Positions 1-11,575 of a DNA stretch of 64,000 nt are shown piece after piece. The first letter of the stretch is position 1. Every line of letters starts with the position of its first letter. The notes under the pieces were generated by a model. It had not been told where the DNA came from and did not search any database. It saw only the letters and a program-made list of their open reading frames with translations. Source of the DNA: Diploptera punctata (Eukaryota; Arthropoda; Insecta; Blattodea; Blaberidae). A program made the translations under genes and the position numbers. The stretch lies in assembly GCA_030220185.1 (NCBI GenBank), contig JASPKZ010010273.1, forward strand, positions 1,466,501-1,530,500, given 5' to 3'.

Positions 1-317
1 TGAGAGAAAAACAAAAAGCTACGGAGAGTTGAATAAAATGTAACCACATCATTGAAAAATCTCAATTTCTGTGATCTCCTTTTGCGAAGAGGGTTTGTGT
101 TTAGAATATGAATACGGATTGTTATATCACGTACGATTCACTCCTGACCGGGCTGTTCAATTCTGTAGGAACTGCATGTCATTTAACTTGTTATATAGGC
201 ACATGTTTGTGAATTATTATCCGACTGAACTCGGAAACGGATTCTGCGTTCTAAATAATTAATACATTTTTCTTAAATAGTAATTCGCATTTTCCGCCAT
301 AAATATAGTATAATGCA
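1..317. other. AT-rich non-coding DNA
   Basis: No coding, RNA or repeat signal recognised. The 63-codon open frame at 71-262 resembles no family I know. Confidence 0.5.
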
Positions 318-396
318 CTCTTCTTCTTCTTCCTTCCAAGTATTAGGCCAAGGCCTGTTACGATACTATAAAAAAAATTTCCCTCCATGCACTCTT
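318..396 (-). repeat. LINE 3' tail fragment
   Basis: Nearly the same sequence recurs at 2396-2470, where it directly follows the end of a LINE reading frame on the minus strand. It reads as the 3' end with a GAA-type simple repeat tail. The same tail type is seen at 63890-63955 on the plus strand. Confidence 0.6.
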
Positions 397-2079
397 TAAT
401 CAATTAATATTTAATATTTGTTACCAAAGTATAATGTACAGTGAATTAGGTTTCATGAAATAAATATACCAGTATAATTTTATATTACGTGGAATACCTT
501 TTCGCAATTTACAAAAAAATAATTAAAATATAAAGTAAAATTTAATACTGTTTTATCTAAACGAATTGATAATGTATTTTCGGAATGTGGTGTTCAGTTT
601 CAGACCACAATTTTTTTCAGGATTTTCACATAATCACTGAATGGAATACCACATCCAAATTTACTTTGTATCTATCTCTACCCCTAACGTTCGTGTTAAT
701 CTTATTGTCTATTCATTTTACATTATGAATGTTATCTTTCCTTGTACACCGATCACAATTTCGGATATAAATTCGACCTTCTTTTAACTAAATAAATGTC
801 ATTCTCAGCTTCGCCTTTCTTGCGGATTTCACTATGGTGGTCCCATGAATAGAGTGAAATGAAAATGGAAAAGAATACATTGACTAAAATTTCATCGGTA
901 TATCGGAAAATAATATTGTTATAATAGTTTACTTATATTTTCCTCTAAACGTTATATGATTTATTTCAATATAAGTTTGCTGGTTAGTTATCATTTTTAT
1001 TTTAGTAGAATTCGGGTCATTTGTTTAATAATAAGCTATCAAGAAGATTAGTGAATAAATTAATATTTTATCCAAACAATTTATAAACATCCCCCAACGT
1101 TTTTAAGTAAAATATGTTGATTCGGTAATAAAACAGTAGATTTTTAAGATGTGAAGTAATGTAATAAAATAAATAAAAACGCTTCTTACAAATTTTCACA
1201 ATATAATTATGCATAAATTATTTTTGAGGAGTAATGGCAGTTGAGAGCGTCTGAATTTGAAGGAAAATAACCAAGCAAGTCACTATTTCGACGAAATGGA
1301 ATTTGAGGTGTCATTAGATACTCCATGGAGAGTACTATCATTTAGAAGCGTGAAACAGTAAAATATAGGGTAAATTTCGGTCATTGGTTTATTTACCTCC
1401 AAATTTTGGCATTTAGGTAAGGAAGTATAAATGTACAACTGAAAGTAAGTTTTCTAAGTTTCAAGGAAGGAAAAAAACTTAGATTTTTTTCCCTCCTGTA
1501 TCCTTCATTTATAGATTATTTTTTTCACGGTTCGTTTTTATCCGCTATGAAACTAAAACTTAATTGATATAATATAACTTAGAGAATGTGTTGAGTAGCC
1601 CGAGGTTTGGGAGTAAGGCATGAGTGTTCCTTTCTGTGCGCACTGGACATGAGGATGGACAGACAGTCGGGTTTTGTAAGTGGATATCTGGCAGCGATCG
1701 GTATGTATATTCATGAGCGAGTGTAAGCCCGTCATATCTTTCATCTTGTACAACAATTTAACCAACACCACCACAACTTTTTTTTATGTTCTGCTCATTC
1801 TGACGTAAGCCACAGTTCACTTTTTTTTTCTACATTACCGGGATCTCTACGTAAAAACGTTGTAGTTAAAAGAAGAAACATCTAAAAAAAATAAAAAACC
1901 TACTTTTACTTCTAGAATACAGTTATGATATCTTAAAGGTCATGATTTATATCTTCCAATTCCTCATTTCTGGATTACGTTCAAACGTTAACACAAAATC
2001 TCCATTCTAAGGGTTTGCTTTAAATACATCTTACAGATCTATGAAGATTTTTTTTTTCAATTATAGATTTATGCCGATA
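397..2079. other. AT-rich non-coding DNA
   Basis: Nothing recognised in this stretch. The open frame at 1553-1774 (minus) has no family features. Confidence 0.5.
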
Positions 2080-2137
2080 TAGCCTATATATATATATGGC
2101 ATGATAAGAAAAATAAATGCCTGGATTTAATTATAAC

Positions 2138-2165
<28 letters not shown>
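2080..2165. repeat. TA-rich element, truncated copy
   Basis: A short TA tract is followed by the arm ATGGCATGATAAGAAAAATA and then the start of the tRNA-like core, which breaks off at once into a second TA tract (2138-2162). The arm is shared with the fuller copies at 3193-3425 and 17618-17870. Confidence 0.6.
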
Positions 2166-2169
<4 letters not shown>

Positions 2170-2170
<1 letters not shown>

Positions 2171-2395
2171 TCGTCCGGTTCCTAATAGCCAATTTTGTCG
2201 GTCCATCCAATCTTCTGGTTGTAGGCTAGATGTTTCTCCTTCATGTATAAGCATTTTCCCTGACTCCAGGAGGTTTTAGGTCTTCCTCTCTCTCGTGTTC
2301 CCTCAGGTTTTCATTCCAAAACAGATTTTGGTAGCCGATCCTCTTCCATTCGCTGGACATGTCCATACCATCTTAATTGCTGAGTTTTAATATCT
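2170..2395 (-). repeat. Non-LTR retrotransposon 3' fragment
   Basis: On the minus strand this encodes the C-terminal pattern common to the LINEs here: a WYGHVQRMEEDRLPK-like stretch, then a basic GRP-rich segment. It abuts the 3' tail of a second LINE at 2396, so two LINE 3' ends lie in tandem. Confidence 0.65.
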
Positions 2396-3110
2396 TCTTC
2401 TTCTTCCTTCCAAGTATTAGGCCAAGGCCTGTTACGATCCTATAGAAAATTTTCCCTCCAGCGTTTCATCTTCGTCCTCTTGGTATATAATTATAAACAG
2501 CTTTGGGGATCCGATTTGAACTCATTCTTTCAAGATGGTGTTTCCAATTTAGTTGGTACTGTTTAATATATTCCAAAATTGGCGTAGTCTTCAATTCTTT
2601 TAAGATATCGGTGTTCCTTTTCCGATCCCATCTGGTGTAACCCGCTGTTCTGCGCATGAATCTCATTTCACAAGCCGTTATTCTGCTTTCATGTTGTTTT
2701 CTTAGTGTCCATGCTTCACTACCATAGGTCAACACTGGTCTAGCCAAAGTTTTAATATAATCTAAAATAGTGTCTTGAATCTTCATTTTCTCCCTTATAA
2801 CTGAGTTCCTAATTTTTTCTCTTCATGAAATTCTTGCTGCCCTTCGTATAAAATCCATTTCCGTTGCCAAAAGATACATATTTGTTTTTGTTGTTAATGG
2901 CCAAAGTTCTGCTCCGTAAGTAATGATGCTTTTAACAATTGTATGATATATATTCATTTTATTTTTATTACTCATATTTTTATCCCACAATATTCCATTG
3001 AGGCAAACAATTGCAATTTTCCTTTATTATTCCTATTTCTTATTTCCTCTTAATAACTCCCATTTTTATTTATTTTAATTCCTAAATATGTGATCTGACT
3101 GCAAGATTTT
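2396..3110 (-). pseudogene. 5'-truncated non-LTR retrotransposon (RT C-terminus)
   Basis: A 106-codon open frame (2466-2786) carries the segment after the reverse transcriptase palm in this LINE group: YGSEAWTLRKQ, then a CEMRFMRRTAGY-like helix, a WKHHLERM block and a basic end. Traces of the upstream frame continue to about 3110, but the catalytic palm is absent. The 3' end is the GAA-type tail at 2396-2470. The clade was not assigned. Confidence 0.75.
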
Positions 3111-3192
3111 ATTGTTTCTCCAGTCTCCAAAAAATTACATTTTCTTCTGGTTCACAATTGAAAAATATTTTATTTTCAAGTTCAGAATTATA

Positions 3193-3196
3193 TAGG

Positions 3197-3241
<45 letters not shown>

Positions 3242-3425
3242 CCCCTATATATGGCATGAGAAGAAAAATAAATGCCTGAGCCGGGATTTGAACCTAAGAT
3301 ATCTAACACTCTAAGTTAGTGCGCTACCAACTGCGCCACTCAGGAATCCTAACACAAACATTTATTTTTATTATATATATACTTCTCAATTCACGAGAGG
3401 CAGCGGAACATCGGTCAAACTTCCA
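3193..3425 (-). repeat. TA-flanked tRNA-like element
   Basis: A TA tract (3199-3240) is followed by the arm AAGAAAAATAAATG, a 70-nt tRNA-like core (3275-3344), then the inverted arm CATTTATTTTTATT and a CCATCTAGTGGC segment. The same flanks recur at 17618-17870 around a different core. Confidence 0.65.
3275..3344 (-). other. tRNA-like core (probable SINE head, not a working tRNA)
   Basis: Read on the minus strand it has a 7-bp acceptor pairing (CCTGAGT with GCTCAGG, one G-T), an A-box-like GTGGCGCAGTTGGTAGCGC, a 5-bp anticodon stem (CTAAC/GTTAG) with loop TTAGAGT (anticodon would be AGA, serine-type), and a B box GGTTCAAATCC. The T stem is weak. It lies inside a repeated element, so I do not call a tRNA gene. 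Confidence 0.55.
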
Positions 3426-3540
3426 TCTAGTGGCTACTATAGCAAGTAAGCATTTTAAAGACAATTTTTACTTTATAGCAGTAACGATTGTATAGTTAGA
3501 TGTTATAATTAATTTTTTGACATTTAGCAATTAAGTCTAA

Positions 3541-3600
3541 TTATGACATGACAAGAAAAATAAATGCCTGAGCCGGGATATTATATAGGCCTATATATAT
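3541..3600. repeat. TA-rich tRNA-like element, short fragment
   Basis: Repeats the arm ATGACAAGAAAAATAAATG and the first bases of the core, then breaks off into TATAGGCCTATATATAT. Confidence 0.55.
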
Positions 3601-4154
3601 CTGTGCTTGAAAAATGAATAGGCCTTATTTTGAGAATGGGTACCTACTAAAATTCGGAAGTATCTGCTTCAAACGCTACGGTATCATTAATATTGAGTAC
3701 GGTCCTGTCCCGTACTATGGACTAATACTGAATCTCTCATTTTCCTTTCCTAGGGAGGAAGTCAAGGTATTAGCATATTAAACTCTAATAGATTTTTAAG
3801 TGTCCTAATTTCCTAGTTTCATAGTGTAATAGATACATAAGGTATTACGCGTATAGAGAGTCTTATGGCATGTATCGAAGTTGGTGGTAGCAATTTTTAA
3901 ATAATTTGTACGAGCTTTAACTTCTTTATGGGTATAAAAATAAATTTCTACACTTGTTAATTATAACAAGATTTTGTGGAATCTCAAGTAATTTTTTTAA
4001 CTGCTTGTCCCTTATTTGAAAATTTTCAGTTTGAATTTTTCAACCATTAGTGAATAGTTGACCAAATCATTCTGAACCACTTTACTTATGAGTAGAAAAT
4101 ACATTAATAGTATTTAATCACCAATGGTCTATACATTTAGGTTATTAACATACA
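3601..4154. other. Non-coding DNA
   Basis: No recognised feature. Confidence 0.5.
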
Positions 4155-4320
4155 GCCTCTAACGGAAATGAGTACCAGACGCTTGTTCTGGGGGTAAAGG
4201 CGGCCGTCACGCAGGGCTGACAACCCGGCTGACATAAAGTGCCGATTGTCTAGAAAAAGTGGGAGCCTTAACCTCCTACTACCCCAAGGGCCTCCGGGTC
4301 TGCTGTGGGATCACTTTACT
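4155..4320 (+). repeat. SINE family C, 3' part
   Basis: Matches the 3' two thirds of the fuller copy at 53783-54080: a block with GAGTACCAGACGCTTG, then GGCGGCCGTCACGCAGGG and a conserved end GGGATCACTTTAC. The tRNA-derived head is missing. The open frame 4246-4428 is an accident of this repeat. Confidence 0.7.
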
Positions 4321-5263
4321 TTACTTTTACATAGAACACTAGAGTATCATGGATTACGTCAATTTCAATTGTATTTTACAAGGATCATCAAACACTGGAA
4401 AATTAAATACGACTCTCATACTTTGTAGAAAATATAATTTCTATAAGATTTTGGTAAAGTGAAGCTGTTCCATTAAAAGGCCATGGGAAGTGTGGTAGCA
4501 AGATCTTACATGTTATGCTATGGTATGAAAAGGGGATAGAATAGCTAATTATAATTACAATTTTTATTTCTTTCCATTGTCAACTTTATATTGATAGCCT
4601 GCCTACATCTAGTATGTATCATTAATCATGTAGATAATTCATAATTGTTATTATATGTATAATTTAACCCTGGTGAAATGGAAGAGAAGAAAGGCCTTAT
4701 GGTCTTAACTCTATCTGGTAAAATAAATAAGTAAAATAAATCCTGATATAATTTTTAAAGGAGGCTGAATAGGCCAAAGAGCCAGTCTAAACTTTAACGA
4801 TAAAGAAAAATCTTCAGTCACCTAACGCCCGGAAGTGTACTTGCTATCTGAAACTATGATAACTGAACCACGTGAAAAAAAACATATATATGAAAAACGA
4901 ATCTAAAACGTATATTAAAATGTTGTTCCGACTACAGGTGAGAATTTTCAATTTAATGTATGACAAATAATAATGTATATACAGCAGAATTAACATCATA
5001 ACGGGCTCTCAAACAACCGTATTACATTCCATGTATTGCACGCTTGTCTTGTAGCTTAATTACAATTCCAGGTTTGTAAAAATATTAGAATTTTTATCCA
5101 AAGGCGCTCTTTAACATCTGAGACCACACACACACAAAAAACATTACCCTCTTCTTACACTCCTCTGCGTACACAATTCAATAATTGACGTAAAATAGTC
5201 TGCCGAACTGGTGCGTAAATTGAAAAGAGACCATATTAATACTCTCTCTCTCTCTATATATTT
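4321..5263. other. Mostly unassigned non-coding DNA
   Basis: Holds one short repeat at about 4665-4735 (GAGAAGAAAGGCCTTATGG then AACTCTATCTGGTAAAATAA). A related sequence lies in reverse at about 15345-15400. Nothing else recognised. Confidence 0.45.
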
Positions 5264-5271
5264 TTTTTGAC

Positions 5272-5315
<44 letters not shown>

Positions 5316-5325
5316 GTCACAAATA
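5264..5325. repeat. TA microsatellite inside a perfect palindrome
   Basis: A TA tract of about 40 bases is bounded by TGACATTA on the left and TAATGTCA on the right, so the whole block is self-complementary. Confidence 0.85.
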
Positions 5326-5337
5326 TAGTTATAACAT

Positions 5338-5640
5338 CTGTGGCGCAAGCGGTTAGACGCTCGCCTCTCACCGCTGGGGTCCCGTGATCGAGTCTCGGTC
5401 ACTCCTTGTGGACGAAACGGAGCTTCGTCAGGTTTTTCTCGGGGTTTTCTCTCGTTTTCCCCTGCCACAATTTCATTCTAACATCTATTTCGTTTCATTT
5501 GGTTCATCTGTCCCTGTAATGGTGCCTCAGGCGTGGTTGGTCGACACACTTGTCTTTCACAGACATCTATATAAGGGTCTTCATTTCATCTCTCGACCCG
5601 AACCTGAGTTGGACACGAGTTGAGGGAATTATTTTTATAA
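5338..5640 (+). repeat. tRNA-derived SINE, family D
   Basis: The head resembles a tRNA gene: A box TGGCGCAAGCGGTTAGACGC and a B-box-like GATCGAGTCTCGG. The body then has GTGGACGAAACGGAGCTTCG and a 3' block with GAGTTGGACACGAGTTG. Reverse copies are at 17565-18135 (interrupted) and 42255-42592. TTATAAC occurs at both ends and may be part of a target duplication. Confidence 0.8.
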
Positions 5641-5734
5641 CGCTGTATATCCGCCCTGGGCGCAACACGGAGAACGTAAAGTGCAGTGGGTGGTATTAGA
5701 ACACACACAAACACACACATAGGTCATTAGCTTA

Positions 5735-6060
5735 CACATCTTTATGTCCTTCTCCACTCGTCCCTATCCATACACTCCAGCCCTCTTGTTGTCATTCCAA
5801 TACTTATTACTTGTGTCCATAAGTTTCGAGGTATTACTTTCTTCCTTCTTCCAGGTGGACACCATTCAAATATTTTTTCTGGGTAACCTTTCTTCTTGCA
5901 TTCGTTGTATGTGCTCATACCAATTTAACTGCTTTATCTTATATAACCTACTACTGAATATTTAATATACATTTTTCTCATATTACTTTTTTCCTTCAAT
6001 TTGAACATCTTGTGCTCTCCTCAAGAAACCTATTTCCATCCATAGGGTGTTTTACTCCCT
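5735..6060 (-). pseudogene. LINE C-terminal fragment, decayed
   Basis: Minus-strand translation in shifting frames gives a LNWYEHIQRMQEERLPRK-like stretch and a GRR-rich end, the same C-terminal pattern as the other LINE 3' ends. Several stops and frame shifts. Confidence 0.6.
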
Positions 6061-7004
6061 TAAAAATGCACCTACCTCAGCCGATTTTCAACATACGATC
6101 CTCGAGACCGTAGAGAACATTATAATCACTAATCTACCTGGAAACCAGGACAGACAGTTTTTTTATTAAATATATTTCAGCGTAAAAAACTCCCGAGTAT
6201 TCGACGTTACTTTCTGGCTTTGAACATTCCCTCGCAATTCGCACTTTTGAATCTAGCGTTCAACACCAATCATCCCCCCGAAAATAATACGGCACTCAAG
6301 TTATTTTTTTGTAAGATATCCTTGTTAAGACGTTTTCTGCATATGAGCTATATTCTACAATTTTTCAATATTTCTATAATCGTATTGAATGGAGATAAAT
6401 TATGGGTACTTGCTACACGCATATCCAGGAAACACTACACATTAATGATCAAATTGGCTGCTGCAACTTCCCTTCAGAGAGACAGACCGATGCGCACCTT
6501 GTTTTTGTGATGGCCTTTAATTAACAACTTCCTTGTGATCCTACTCACCAGCAAAACATTATAACGGTAATTGAAAGCAATCAAGAGAGTGTCATGTCCG
6601 CGTACATCTTTCTGCAAACTTCACTGTCTCTCAAGAAAGTTGTAATGTTATGTCAAATAATGTTAATAATAATTTGCCTTAGGACCCAAAACAATACAAT
6701 AAAATGTATTAATTTGAGATTAAAATATTTAACAGGAATGAAAAATATTCTATAACTTAACATTATACACTCAACCAATTACATAGAAATCTAATTCAAC
6801 AATGTATATAAGTATTGATTACTATAATTCGATCAACTACCTGATTGAAAGAAAAAAAATACAAAAATTAATGTAATGTGAATTTAAAGGACAAGATATA
6901 TCGGTTCTTAGTATGATTTGGGAAAAAAAGAGGATCTTCTAAATGAATGAAAATAATTAATTATAGCTGTATGATACATTTTAAATTTCTTACTTAAGAT
7001 TCAA
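6061..7004. other. Unassigned non-coding DNA
   Basis: The 96-codon open frame at 6220-6510 shows no motif, so it is not called a gene. Confidence 0.45.
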
Positions 7005-7165
7005 CCTTGGTTTCCTAGATGTCACTAAGAGGCGGAACGCTGATCACGGGCCACTCCAATGACATCTATACGAAAACAAGCGTAACTAAATTAGTATGGT
7101 TCAATTACTTCCCTGTAGGGGGAGAGCGCCTAAACCTCTTTGAAGGAAACAAGGGATGACAAGAT
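7005..7165 (+). repeat. SINE family E, 3' part
   Basis: Corresponds to the 3' half of the complete SINE at 46791-47185: CCTTGGTTTCCTAGATGTCA, GGCGGAACGCTGA, then GGGGAGAGCGCCTAAA. No tRNA head here, consistent with 5' truncation. Confidence 0.7.
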
Positions 7166-7999
7166 ACAATATTTAATTATCAATAGGCTAATGTCTGAGC
7201 GAACAACACTTAATTATATATCTTCGAAAACTAACAATTTATTTTGCGTGGCGAGTGAAAATAAAAAGCTACACAATGAAAAACTGAGAAAGGTATTAGG
7301 GTTGAATTTCATAAAGTAAGAATTTCTTGCAACTAGGCATTCTGTGTTCTCCAATTTTATCGAAGTTGTTTGCCCAATATAGCCCATGTAACAATTTTAC
7401 TGAAAATTGTGACATATGTTCTGACTGTCAGAATTAATTCAAACATTTTTCTTTAAATAGTTCCTGGTGAAATTAAAGCTTAGAATATCAAGGACCCGGG
7501 TAATAATCTCACTTACCAGAAGAAAATTATGACAATGTTTTAAAATTGGGATTTGTTTGTGTAGATTTTGTACATGCTCATTAATCAGCGAAGACACATG
7601 TGCAATGATTTGGACCACTTCGTGACAATGTGAAGAGAAAGCAGGTACATATGGAAGATGAAAGTTGGCTGCAATGATGGGCGGGGATTCCCCCTGGGGG
7701 CGTTAAATCATATGCAGGGAAGGGACGTCTCCGTTCAACGATTTATTTATCCAACGATAACAAATCCAATTATAAAGTATGGGACAATACTTTCATTCCC
7801 GTATCAGATGCAATCATGTACCTTAGAGAAACATCTGATCGTAAAATCACTGATTAGAAATCTTCCTCATTATGTTTTGTGGTTAATCCTACTTTTATTT
7901 AGTCATTAGAAAATCAATGACAAGCAATCAGGTTTAAACATTGTTAGCGGAAGTTAGTATTTTAGAAAATTTACCATTAGACTTCATTCTTGTGACCTC
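7166..7999. other. Unassigned non-coding DNA
   Basis: The open frame 7658-7909 has no family features. A few GC-richer bases at 7675-7735 remain unexplained. Confidence 0.45.
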
Positions 8000-8954
8000 A
8001 ATTGAGGCGGTTAGAAGCAAAGGGGTGTAAGTGCAAGTTTTACGGTATTGAGAAAAACAGGTTTGAAGTTGTATAAGAAAATCATAGATAATTGAAAATG
8101 ACTATTTAACTCATGCCCCAAATGGGAGTCAATGACCAATCACATTTAGATGATTTTTTATTTACAACCAATCACAGTCGTGTTTCGCCTCGAATTTATC
8201 AACTAAAGTTTATCATATTAAAGAAATCCGGCTACCAGACTGTATATATAGTGCATGAATGTCAGCTGATAGCGCATGCGGGAGATAATATAAAAACATA
8301 GCAATTGATTATATCACAAAAAAAACACTGTTTGCACTTTCTTAAACGAATTATTTGCCAGGAAATAACGTTGCAGAAAGTATAATTGACATATGTACAT
8401 CATAGGACATAATAAATTAATACCTATAATAAATATATAAAATAATAATAAATTAATACGTATAATGTTGGTTATAAATTTCTCCATTAGGGTGAATTCT
8501 TACAATAATGCGATCCTTTGACAATAAATAATATGATCTGGTTGCAGTGATGAACAAAAGAAGCAAATGAAGCGTACCAATCGTTTCTCGTTTGTTTTCA
8601 AACATCGCCGTTTACATTAAGTATATAAATATTTTAAAATAACTGTAGTTAAATAATGATTTGTGAGTAAACAGTTTAATTTTTATTCGTTAAATAGTCC
8701 TAACAAATGCCAGTCTTGATTTCCAAATTCTCTAGATAAATTCACTCCTCACTTCGTGAGTCGCGAGGATAATTTGGAAATCACTCGTGGAATTACTTAT
8801 GAGAATCACACTTTATCTATTCCTGACGCATACACTTGTATCCCTTTGCAGCTAAATAAAATTATTCTCCAAGAATGTAATTATGCACCAAACTTTTTTT
8901 TTGTGAAAAACAATAGGCCCTACTTACACCCCTTTGCTTCTAACCGCCTCAATT
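8000..8954. mobile_element. Inverted-repeat DNA element A, split by element B
   Basis: Perfect 33-bp terminal inverted repeats lie at 8000-8032 and 8922-8954 (outer end AATTGAGGCGGTTAGAAG). Nearly identical 8-mers TTGTGACC and TTGTGAAC flank the ends, which would fit an 8-bp target duplication as in hAT-type elements. Both inner flanks match the smaller copy at 31297-31555 in reverse. The middle (8100-8800) is a different, inserted element. No coding capacity, so non-autonomous. Confidence 0.75.
8100..8800 (+). mobile_element. Element B, copy 1 (non-autonomous)
   Basis: One of five copies. The left end is GACTATTTAACTCATGCCCC and the right end CACTCGTGG(C/A)ATTACTTAT. GTTAAATAGTC at 8689-8699 is the exact inverse of the left end. 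The last ~100 bases form a hairpin (TTTCCAAATT near 8721-8730 against AATTTGGAAA at 8771-8780). It sits inside element A. Confidence 0.8.
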
Positions 8955-8984
8955 ATTGTGAACTGGGATAATTTAAGCGTTTTC

Positions 8985-9250
8985 ATTGTGGTTTATAAAA
9001 ATAAGATGTCTAAATGTTCTTTCCATTGGTATTTGTGCTATTCTAGTTTATCGACTATTGAAAATGTCTGCAGTTCATTTCTTATTGATTCATTGTGTAA
9101 TCTATCCATGCGTGTACATCCTTTTACGGATCTTAAAAAAATTTATTTCAGCGGCTTGAATGTGTGAGATATATTTTTTTTTGTAAGTACCCAAGATTCA
9201 GATCCATATAAAAGAACAGGAACAGCCATAATTTTATAAAACCTGAGCTG
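8985..9250 (-). pseudogene. LINE C-terminal fragment, decayed
   Basis: Minus-strand frames give FYKIMAVPVLLYGSESWVL, then RSVKGCTRMDRLHNESIRN, close to the open frame at 50734-51066. Internal stops and frame shifts; 5'-truncated. Confidence 0.7.
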
Positions 9251-9264
9251 AGGGGAAGCTACCA

Positions 9265-9365
9265 CACCTATAATTCCTAGTAAAGCTGCAAAGATTAGCA
9301 TGAAAATGCTATGATTGCAGTGAAAGACCTGCCTTCGGGCAGAATCACTATGGATGGAACGTAAA
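9265..9365 (+). repeat. Repeat G (solo SINE tail)
   Basis: Shares CATGAAAATGCTATGATTGC and CCTGCCTTCGGGCAGAAT with the tails fused to SINE A at 15525 and 25380. Here there is no SINE A head. Confidence 0.65.
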
Positions 9366-9884
9366 TTAACCTACTACGGAATTAGAAAGTATTTGAAAAT
9401 TGAGTCATTTGCAATGTAAGTTTTGAAACAAAAATTATCATTGTTAAATTTATATTATAATTATTCTAGTTTTTATTGCACTTGAATGTTATTAAGTTTT
9501 AATTAAAGTTCTCATTTATACAATCATTTTATTACATTTTAGGTCAATTTCTTTGTATAAATTATTGTGAAAGCATGAACTCAGTTGAAAGTTAATATTC
9601 ATGAACAAAAAATTATAAAATCACATAAAAATTCTATTTAGTAAAGAATTCAGGTATTATCCGAAATTATTTTGATGTTTAATTAGTATGAAGAGAAATG
9701 CCAGTCTCCCTAATGAATTACTGGAAGCTAATGCATAAGATTTTTTTATAAATCTTACTCATTAAGTAGAATAATCCTTTCAGTTAACTGAGGAAAGTAA
9801 AAACATTAATAAATAAGAGAAAAGAACTGTTAAAATATATTCCTATTTCATCATATCGTTATGTTGGAAAAGGATAGTGCAGAG
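9366..9884. other. Unassigned AT-rich DNA
   Basis: No recognised feature. Confidence 0.5.
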
Positions 9885-10800
9885 TTCAGCCTATGTTTAA
9901 TTTCGTACTGCATCTTCTCTTGTTTGTTATTATCGTTATTTAAATTCTGTATTATCTTCTACATATGGATCAGAAAGCTGGACAATAAATGAAAGTATGC
10001 AGAAAAGAATCTTGGCGACAGAAATGGATGGATTATGGAGAAATATGAGAATATCCAGGCTACAACATACTCCAAATACGTATATCAGACAAGAAATGAA
10101 TGCACAAGAAACTGTTATCGAAAGGATAACAAAGAGAGCTTTACAGTGGTATGGACATGTACAACGGATGTCGGAGGACCAGTGGCCTAAAATATGTGTT
10201 AGACTGGATGGTACCAGGCAGAAGGAAGAGGGGGAGAAGTAGAAGAACATGGTATGAGGGAATATATGATGCCATGATGAAGAGGGGTATGGAAGAAGGA
10301 CAATGGGAAGATAGAAATCTCTGGAAAGCAGGAATCAAGGGCAAACTGCTGTAAAGTGGAAAGTAAATTATCTTCTAAATTTCACATTTCATTACATATT
10401 TGTAAGTGTGGTCATGTTTTTAGTTTTGTTAATATTTACCTCCAGAACCAGTTTCTTAGCGTTATTAAAGAGAGTGTGTTGGCCTTTTAATATATTTCGT
10501 CATAATCGCCTAATAATTCTACAAAGTCAGCTGATACTATGCGCTGATTTGATTGAATACTTTAGTACAACACTGAAAGGTGTAGGAGATAGTGGATACC
10601 CTTGCTTCAAAACCATTATGAATTTCGAAAGTAGCTGAAAAAAATGTTGCTTACCCGCACACAATTCCTTTTGTCATTAAGACACATTCTAAGAATGTCT
10701 ATCATTTTTAGGAATCCTAAATTAAAACAGGCAATTTATCCCCCTCGTTATTGAATCATGCATTTTTGAAACCCACATATTGTTAATGTGCAATAACGTT
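9885..10800 (-). pseudogene. LINE (family L2-type here), interrupted by another LINE
   Basis: The parts 9885-9961 and 10367-10800 match, in the same order and strand, the LINE at 40560-41150 (for example GCCTATGTTTAATTTC and GGAGATAGTG...CCTTGCTTCAA). The middle is a separate plus-strand LINE flanked by an exact 11-bp duplication. Confidence 0.75.
9962..10366 (+). mobile_element. 5'-truncated LINE insertion with 11-bp target duplication
   Basis: ATTATCTTCTA occurs at 9951-9961 and 10367-10377 and brackets the insert exactly. The frame starts TYGSESWTINES and runs through ALQWYGHVQRMSEDQWPK; a frame shift near 10200 moves the basic GRRKRGRSRRTWYEGIYDAM end into another frame (10151-10354). 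Only ~405 bases of the 3' end were inserted, typical of target-primed reverse transcription. Confidence 0.85.
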
Positions 10801-11239
10801 ATATTCTCATTTTCATTATAGGCCTAATATGTTTTATACTAAATATCTTATGTATTATAGATTTATTTCCTCTTAATCTTAACATTTATTTTCACCTATT
10901 ATGTCGTTAATGTAAATAGTAAGTTTGGATGTCAATATAACATATATTTTTTTAGAATTTTTTAGGAAGTTGGAAGTAGTAGTAGTAAGTAGGACTTCAT
11001 TAGACTGAAAGTAAGATAGGCTACATACAATGTCATATACAAATATGGGTCGCACGGCCAGTAAGCCGTAGGCCTACTTGCTGTTGATAGTCCGTTACTA
11101 TACGTTTATGTTTGGTAATAATATAACGTAAAAAATAGGCTACAATAATTTTACAATTAGATAACAATACGATTACATTATACATTAATTTGGGTATGTA
11201 GAATTATTAACAATTAATGATATTACATTTTGCTAACAA
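10801..11239. other. Unassigned AT-rich DNA
   Basis: No feature beyond two copies of TAGGCCTA (10819, 11069). Confidence 0.5.
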
Positions 11240-11575
11240 GTCCACAGCTGTGGTTTCAAGGTAGCGTGCTACCTTGTCACGAAGCGGGCCCGGGTTTGAT
11301 CCCCGGTCGGGACAGTTTCCTGGGTGAGGTTTTTTGGGGGGATTTTTCTTCACCTGTTAGACAAATGTTAGGAAACATCATCTGGCCATCGCTTATCATA
11401 TTCACCTCATTAGAATAAATGTAGGTTTAAGACCTCTCCTGGCGCATCATCGCCCATCATATCACTGGGGCAGCGTAATCCCGCCCTTCAGACTCCCCAA
11501 CCTCAGAAGTGGGTTACAATACGCCAATACCAGGAGAGAACACCAGAAATGTCGAAATGACAAACATAACATTCA
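11240..11575 (+). repeat. tRNA-derived SINE, family A
   Basis: Head with GGTAGCGTGCTACCTTGTCA and B box GGTTTGATCCCCGG, then CAGTTTCCTGGGTGAGG, AGACAAATGTTAGGAAAC, and the tail CCTCAGAAGTGGGTTACAAT to AGAAATGTCGAAATGAC. This is the commonest SINE of the window. Confidence 0.85.

Noticed and set aside
3109..3309. Open frames reading YIYIYI or VCVCVC (also 5178-5468, 13818-14087, 17598-17846, 37099-37320, 54318-54527)
   Set aside because: They are translations of TA or TG microsatellites.
3275..3344. Working tRNA gene
   Set aside because: It folds fairly well but lies within a repeated element with shared flanks and has a weak T arm.
6220..6510. 96-codon frame as a host gene
   Set aside because: No domain, no splice or promoter context and AT-rich codon use; kept only as unassigned.
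11230..11418. Open frames over SINE copies (also 12241-12516, 15593-15872, 25424-25627, 48256-48471, 59562-59946)
   Set aside because: The same peptides recur wherever the SINE recurs; they are non-coding repeats.
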